Below are positions 5,226 to 8,665 of a DNA stretch of 8,665 nucleotides, in pieces; the stretch's first letter is position 1; each line of letters starts with the position of its first letter. Made by a program: the position numbers and the translations under genes. The notes under the pieces are model-generated. The model worked only from the letters and a program-made list of their open reading frames with translations. It did not search any database and was not told the DNA's origin. Source of the stretch: CAYSND01 sp964642235 (GTDB taxonomy: Bacteria > Bacteroidota > Bacteroidia > Bacteroidales > UBA932); NCBI GenBank assembly GCA_964642235.1, contig CAZXOP010000084.1, positions 1 to 8,665 on the forward strand. The letters run 5' to 3'.

Positions 5226-6983
5226 ATGGAACAATTCATTGTATCAGCGAGGAAATATAGACCTAATACCTTTGAGTCTCTCATAGGGCAGGAGAACATA
5301 GCAACTACCCTTAAAAACTCCATTTCAAGGGGGCAGTTGGCACATTCTTATCTTTTCTGCGGTCCCCGCGGAGTAGGAAAAACCACCACTGCACGAATAT
5401 TTGCAAAATCGATTAATTGTCTTAATCCGGGGAGTGATATGGAGCCTTGCGGTCTTTGCGAGTCTTGTCTCTCCTTTACAGAGGGGCGTTCATATTGTAT
5501 TCACGAACTTGATGCTGCCTCGAATAACTCCGTTGACGATATAAGAAACCTTACCGATATGGTAAGAGTTCCTCCGCAAATCGGAAAATATAGTGTCTAT
5601 ATTATAGACGAGGTGCACATGCTCTCTACGGCTGCATTTAATGCTTTCCTTAAAACTCTTGAAGAGCCCCCTGCACATGCGATTTTTATCTTAGCCACCA
5701 CTGAAAAACATAAAATTCTTCCAACCATCCTTTCGAGGTGCCAAACCTACGATTTCAACCGTATCTCCATCTCCGACCTGGTTAAAAACTTAGAGGATAT
5801 AGCTGAAAAAGAGGGTGTTAAAATAGAAACAAGCGCATTACACATATTAGCACAGAAAGCAGATGGCTCCATGCGCGATGCCCTTACACTTTTTGACCAG
5901 ACAGTCGCTTTTTGCGGAAAAGAGATAAAATACGATGAGGTTATAAGTAATCTAAATGTACTCGATTATGAATACTATTTTAAGTTAATAGAATACCTAC
6001 AAGCCTCCGATTACACCTCTTCCCTACTGCTTTTTGACGAAATCCTCTCCAAAGGGTTCAATGCACTCCATTTTATTTCAGGACTAAGCTCTCATTTAAG
6101 AGATTTATTGGTGTGTAAAAACAATGCCTCTAAAACACTTCTCTCCCTCCCACCTACCCTTACTGCGAAATATAGAAAAGAGGCAGAAAATTGTTCTCTG
6201 AGTTTTATTTACGAGGCTCTCTCCATTACCACTGCCTGCGAAGCAGCATACAAACAGAGTGGAAACCAGAGACTTCTTATTGAATTTGCACTATTGAAGC
6301 TCTCTTTTATAGGAAAATCCCTTGAAGCTCCTTCGGTGCAACCTCCGGTTCAGGCTCCCGCACAAGTTCAGGTTCAAGCTCCTGTTCAGACACCGGTTCA
6401 AGCACCTGCACCAGTTCCCGCACAAGTTCCTCTTCAAGCCCCCGTTCAGGCTCCTGTCCAGACCGAGGCATCGGCACCGGTTCAAATGCCCCCACCGGTT
6501 CAGCAAGAGCAGCCAAAAAGTGTGGGTAAATTTTCATTGAAAGAGATGTTAAGAACTGCATCGGAGTCCTCTGAAGCAGTTAAGACTATAACCGAGGAGA
6601 GCAAAGAAAACCCATTTGACTTAAACAGACTTATCTCTGTATGGGAGGATCTCGCAGAATCGGAGAAATCTAAAAACCGTCCGGGGATAGCAACAGCTCT
6701 TAAACAATACTCCCCTGAAATTAAAGAGGATGGAACTTCTATTATTTTCTTTGTAAGCAATTCTTCCCAAAAAGATTGGATTGAAAAGAATTGTCTTGCA
6801 AGAATTACCTCACATGTTAAAGAAAATCTTCATAATGATAAAGTAACTATAGAGGTAGAAGTGGTTCCTGCAACCGAGGATAATTCAAAGAAATTCCTCT
6901 CACAAAGCGAGAAGGCACAGTTTATGATAAATAATAATCCCGAACTAAAAGAGTTACAGAAAGATTTAGAATTAGACTTTTAA
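5226..6983 (+). CDS. dnaX: DNA polymerase III subunits gamma/tau
   Basis: DnaX is the ATPase of the replicative clamp loader, and its full-length (tau) form also tethers polymerase. The protein has 585 residues counted from the ATG at 5226, chosen because MEQFIVSARKYRP is the normal family start; the in-frame TTG at 5217 is unlikely. Features in order: Walker A GPRGVGKT (46-53), zinc-module cysteines 65, 75, 78 and 81, Walker B IIDEVH (126-131), sensor 1 LATTE (156-160), the SRC motif with arginine finger Arg171, and sensor 2 GSMRDAL (214-220). The clamp-loader collar domain runs to about 362. A Pro/Gln/Val/Ala-rich linker occupies about 368-430 and contains a duplicated 20-residue unit and Pro-Pro-Pro at 422-424. 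A C-terminal tau-type domain (about 435-585) follows. There is no E. coli-style A_AAA_AAG slippery heptamer. lptB follows after 4 bases. Confidence 0.97.
   Translation: MEQFIVSARKYRPNTFESLIGQENIATTLKNSISRGQLAHSYLFCGPRGVGKTTTARIFAKSINCLNPGSDMEPCGLCESCLSFTEGRSYCIHELDAASNNSVDDIRNLTDMVRVPPQIGKYSVYIIDEVHMLSTAAFNAFLKTLEEPPAHAIFILATTEKHKILPTILSRCQTYDFNRISISDLVKNLEDIAEKEGVKIETSALHILAQKADGSMRDALTLFDQTVAFCGKEIKYDEVISNLNVLDYEYYFKLIEYLQASDYTSSLLLFDEILSKGFNALHFISGLSSHLRDLLVCKNNASKTLLSLPPTLTAKYRKEAENCSLSFIYEALSITTACEAAYKQSGNQRLLIEFALLKLSFIGKSLEAPSVQPPVQAPAQVQVQAPVQTPVQAPAPVPAQVPLQAPVQAPVQTEASAPVQMPPPVQQEQPKSVGKFSLKEMLRTASESSEAVKTITEESKENPFDLNRLISVWEDLAESEKSKNRPGIATALKQYSPEIKEDGTSIIFFVSNSSQKDWIEKNCLARITSHVKENLHNDKVTIEVEVVPATEDNSKKFLSQSEKAQFMINNNPELKELQKDLELDF
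6336..6455 (+). repeat. Two tandem 60-bp units encoding the DnaX Pro/Gln linker
   Basis: 6336-6395 and 6396-6455 each encode 20 residues of V-Q-x-P-type sequence (371-390 and 391-410), and 13 of the 20 positions are identical. At DNA level TCCCGCACAAGTTC occurs at 6356-6369 and again exactly 60 bases later at 6416-6429. A third, more degenerate unit (411-430) follows. This is consistent with linker growth by unit duplication. Confidence 0.75.
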
Positions 6984-6987
6984 TCAG

Positions 6988-7740
6988 ATGAGACTACACT
7001 GCACTAATCTTGTAAAAAAATACGGAATACGATATGTCGTAAAGGGGGTCTCCATAGAGGTGGAGCAAGGGGAAATAGTGGGATTACTCGGACCTAACGG
7101 TGCCGGAAAGACCACCACTTTCTATATGATAACAGGTCTTATAAAACCTAACGATGGGGAGATTTTCCTTGATGGGGAGAATATCACCACCCTTCCGATG
7201 TATATGCGTGCTCAAAAAGGGCTTGGTTATTTAGCACAAGAGGCATCTGTCTTCAGAAAACTCAGTGTGGAAGATAATATCCTCGCTGTAATGGAGATGA
7301 CTAAAATGACAAAGCCTCAGAGAAAAGAGAGACTTGAATCATTGATTGAGGAGTTCGGATTACAGAAAGTTAGAAAAAATTATGGGATTCAGCTTTCAGG
7401 GGGGGAGAGAAGGAGATGTGAGATAGCAAGGGCACTCGCCATTGATCCTAAATTTATCCTGTTAGATGAGCCTTTTGCAGGTGTTGACCCTATTGCGGTA
7501 GAAGATATACAGCATATTATCTTTAATCTAAAGAAAAAAAATATAGGGGTGGTTATCACTGACCATAATGTTCACGAGACCTTAGCCATTACCGACAGAG
7601 CATACCTTCTATACGAGGGGAATATACTTGAAAGCGGTACTGCCCAGATGCTTGCAGATAACCCCGAAGTCCGCAGAAAATACCTCGGCCAAAACTTCGA
7701 GCTCCGCAAAGCCGTCCTAAAAGAGAAGAAAAACAATTAG
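6988..7740 (+). CDS. lptB: LPS export ABC transporter ATP-binding protein
   Basis: LptB is the cytoplasmic ATPase dimer that drives LptF/LptG to extract lipopolysaccharide from the inner membrane and push it along the Lpt bridge. The protein has 250 residues. All ABC motifs are intact: Walker A GPNGAGKT (35-42), Q-loop Gln84, signature LSGGE (136-140), Walker B ILLDEP with catalytic Glu161, and H-loop His193 (ITDHNV). The stretch YLAQEASVFRKLSVEDN (81-97) is close to the LptB-specific sequence that contacts the LptFG coupling helices and separates LptB from LivG/LivF-type ATPases. It starts 4 bases after the dnaX stop with no promoter between, so the two are probably co-transcribed. lptA, lptC and lptFG are not in the window, so they must be encoded elsewhere. 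Confidence 0.95.
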   Translation: MRLHCTNLVKKYGIRYVVKGVSIEVEQGEIVGLLGPNGAGKTTTFYMITGLIKPNDGEIFLDGENITTLPMYMRAQKGLGYLAQEASVFRKLSVEDNILAVMEMTKMTKPQRKERLESLIEEFGLQKVRKNYGIQLSGGERRRCEIARALAIDPKFILLDEPFAGVDPIAVEDIQHIIFNLKKKNIGVVITDHNVHETLAITDRAYLLYEGNILESGTAQMLADNPEVRRKYLGQNFELRKAVLKEKKNN

Positions 7741-7747
7741 CTTACCC

Positions 7748-7779
7748 AATGTCATTGCGAACCCCAAAATGTCATTGCG
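7748..7779 (+). repeat. 12-bp direct repeat, period 20
   Basis: AATGTCATTGCG occurs at 7748-7759 and again at 7768-7779. Each copy contains the small odd palindrome AATG-T-CATT. The second copy runs into the hairpin at 7774-7794. The pair starts 8 bases after the lptB stop and lies outside any gene. Confidence 0.8.
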
Positions 7780-7794
7780 GGCCCGACCCGCAAT
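7774..7794 (+). repeat. GC-rich stem-loop (REP-like), possible lptB/sodB transcript end
   Basis: ATTGCGGG (7774-7781) pairs perfectly with CCCGCAAT (7787-7794) around a 5-base loop. With its flanks it reads GTCATTGCGGGCC...CCCGCAATCTC, a form I associate with dispersed intergenic palindromes in bacterial genomes. It sits in a convergent spacer, so it could help end transcripts from either side. However, no T-run follows on the plus strand and only TTTT a few bases on follows on the minus strand, so a standard intrinsic terminator is not shown. Confidence 0.7.
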
Positions 7795-7811
7795 CTCAAC
7801 CCCTAAAGAGC

Positions 7812-7875
7812 TACGCTTACAGAGTACGGAAGGTTCGACTCATCGCTCACCAATTTCCTTAACTCTATAAGCGTA
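7812..7875. repeat. Long imperfect inverted repeat in the lptB/sodB spacer
   Basis: 7812-7825 (TACGCTTACAGAGT) pairs with 7862-7875 at 13 of 14 positions, the only mismatch being C7820 against A7867. Pairing can continue inside the element (GGAA 7828-7831 with TTCC 7855-7858, and GGT 7832-7834 with ACC 7849-7851), giving a long interrupted hairpin of about 64 bases. A 9-bp direct repeat CTCATCGCT lies in the loop (7839-7847) and again just outside it (7880-7888). No open reading frame of note is present. Confidence 0.65.
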
Positions 7876-7903
7876 TTCTCTCATCGCTTGCAGACCCTCT
7901 CAG

Positions 7904-8494
7904 TTACCTCTTCTCCACTACACTCCAGTCTATAATATCCCAGAGGGAATTAAGGTAGTCAGCTCTTCTATTTTGGTAGTCGAGATAGTAGGCATGTTCC
8001 CAGACATCCATTGTCAGAAGTGGAGTAAGCCCTTTGGTCATTGGATTCCCTGCATTGCTCTCTTTTACGATAGAGAGATTGCCTGAGGAATCTTTAACGA
8101 GCCATGCCCACCCTGAACCAAACTGCGAAAGTGCAGCGGCATTGAACTCCTTCTTAAAATTCTCAAAGCTCCCCCAAGTTTTATCGATTGCCTTGCCAAG
8201 TGCTCCCGTTGGGACTCCTCCCCCATTTCCACCCCTCTCCTTTTTGGGAGAAAGAGAATTGAAATAGAAGGTGTGATTCCAGACCTGAGCACCATTGTTA
8301 AAGATGCCTCCATCCGATTTTAATATAATCTCCTCTAAAGAAGCCTCCTCGAATGGGGTTCCGGGTATAAGATTATTAAGATTTGTTACGTATGTTTGGT
8401 GGTGTTTTCCATGATGAAATTCAATAGTCTGTTTGCTGATAATCGGCTCTAAAGCATCAGCCGCATATTTTAATGTTGGTAGTAAATGTTTCAT
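7904..8494 (-). CDS. sodB: Superoxide dismutase, iron type (possibly cambialistic)
   Basis: This 196-residue protein has no signal peptide and should be a cytoplasmic enzyme that dismutates superoxide. The four metal ligands are present: His27 (EFHHGKHH), His74 (VWNHTFYF), Asp163 and His167 (DVWEHAYY). Gln70 in NNGAQVWNH is the second-sphere glutamine placed as in Fe-type enzymes; Mn enzymes usually have Gly there and Gln nearer the C-terminus. The C-terminal part (YQNRRADYLNSLWDIIDW) resembles Bacteroides and Porphyromonas enzymes, some of which work with either metal, so metal use is not settled by sequence alone. A Lys/Gly-rich insert (about residues 84-93) lengthens the loop after the second ligand. 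The ATG at 8494 starts the normal family N-terminus. It is monocistronic in view, with palindromic sequence upstream. Confidence 0.95.
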   Translation of the reverse strand: MKHLLPTLKYAADALEPIISKQTIEFHHGKHHQTYVTNLNNLIPGTPFEEASLEEIILKSDGGIFNNGAQVWNHTFYFNSLSPKKERGGNGGGVPTGALGKAIDKTWGSFENFKKEFNAAALSQFGSGWAWLVKDSSGNLSIVKESNAGNPMTKGLTPLLTMDVWEHAYYLDYQNRRADYLNSLWDIIDWSVVEKR

Positions 8495-8513
8495 ATCTTT
8501 TATATTTAAATTG

Positions 8514-8548
8514 GTTAATTATACTAACTTTCATCATTGTTAGTTCAA
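8514..8548 (-). promoter_or_regulatory. Candidate sodB promoter/operator with palindromic half-sites
   Basis: Three related half-sites lie 20-50 bases before the ATG: GTTAAT (8514-8519), ACTAAC (8523-8528) and GTTAGT (8539-8544). ACTAAC and GTTAGT form a perfect 6-bp inverted repeat with a 10-base spacer. 8514-8528 is an imperfect 7-1-7 palindrome with 5 of 7 pairs. On the minus strand TATAAT (8518-8523) and TTGAAC (8543-8548) resemble -10/-35 boxes, but their 19-base spacing is long and Bacteroidota usually use TAnnTTTG. No exact TAnnTTTG is present on the minus strand here. Confidence 0.3.
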
Positions 8549-8604
8549 TAACCATTCCACTACCCTTTTTTTATTCATCGAAATTATTGATTGCCTTATA
8601 GGAA

Positions 8605-8665
8605 TTATCTATTAACTATCTCTATCATCTTCGTAAGGGCATTTTCAGCCATTACCTTCTCTCTC
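8605..8665 (-). CDS. C-terminal end of an unidentified gene cut by the window edge
   Basis: On the minus strand one frame is open from the right edge to a TAA at 8605-8607, encoding REKVMAENALTKMIEIVNR. The other two minus frames hit stops within a few codons. The composition, with charged and aliphatic residues spaced as in an amphipathic helix, suits the end of a real protein. The 19 residues are too few to name a family. The 110 bases between this stop and the sodB start hold the candidate sodB control region and no other gene I can support. Confidence 0.45.
   Translation of the reverse strand, partial: REKVMAENALTKMIEIVNR

Noticed and set aside
6291..6561. Long minus-strand open frames opposite the dnaX linker
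   Set aside because: They arise from the low-complexity Pro/Gln repeat read backwards (runs of Leu-Glu-Pro or Asn-Arg-Cys), overlap a certain gene completely and show no family features.
7741..7903. CRISPR-like repeat array in the lptB/sodB spacer
   Set aside because: There are only two copies of a 12-bp repeat with 8-base spacing and no regular spacers; this is a short tandem/palindromic repeat, not a CRISPR array.
8542..8578. Tiny minus-strand frame (12 codons, MNKKRVVEWLLN) upstream of sodB
   Set aside because: It is too short to judge, lies in AT-rich control DNA and shows no supporting signal; a leader peptide cannot be excluded but there is no evidence for one.

Overview
The window is a 8.67 kb piece of an AT-rich bacterial chromosome that reads as Bacteroidota, probably order Bacteroidales. 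The evidence is protein family resemblance (EF-P with a PGKGP loop, a superoxide dismutase whose C-terminal half looks like those of Bacteroides and Porphyromonas, a DnaX with a long Pro/Gln linker), the absence of Shine-Dalgarno sequences before most starts, and TAnnTTTG -7 promoter elements, which are characteristic of this phylum. This placement comes from reading the sequence, not from a database search.

Layout. Bases 1-459 (+) hold the C-terminal half of ispH, cut by the left edge. A promoter-like TATATTTG follows, then efp (502-1068, +) and, 21 bases later, a transglutaminase-fold lipoprotein (1090-2478, +). That gene meets an opposing operon tail to tail, with a 22-base overlap. The opposing operon runs on the minus strand from 5167 down to 2457: an exported protein of unknown function, an M16 zinc peptidase and a SAM-dependent O-methyltransferase. 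It is tightly packed, with a 1-base TAATG overlap and then a 3-base gap. A 58-base divergent promoter region separates it from dnaX (5226-6983, +), which is followed after 4 bases by lptB (6988-7740, +). A 163-base convergent spacer full of short direct and inverted repeats lies between lptB and an iron-type superoxide dismutase gene (7904-8494, -). The right edge holds the last 19 codons of another minus-strand gene.

Most of the content is housekeeping: isoprenoid synthesis (ispH), rescue of polyproline translation (efp), replication clamp loading (dnaX), lipopolysaccharide export (lptB) and oxidative defence (sodB). I found no phage, transposase, CRISPR array, toxin-antitoxin pair or RNA gene, and no convincing new multi-gene system. 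The least ordinary features are: a perfect 14-bp inverted repeat inside the signal-peptide codons of the transglutaminase lipoprotein; the repeat-rich lptB/sodB spacer; the uncharacterised exported protein/M16 peptidase/methyltransferase operon; a duplicated 60-bp unit in the dnaX linker, followed by a Pro-Pro-Pro motif that should need EF-P; and palindromic half-sites upstream of sodB.
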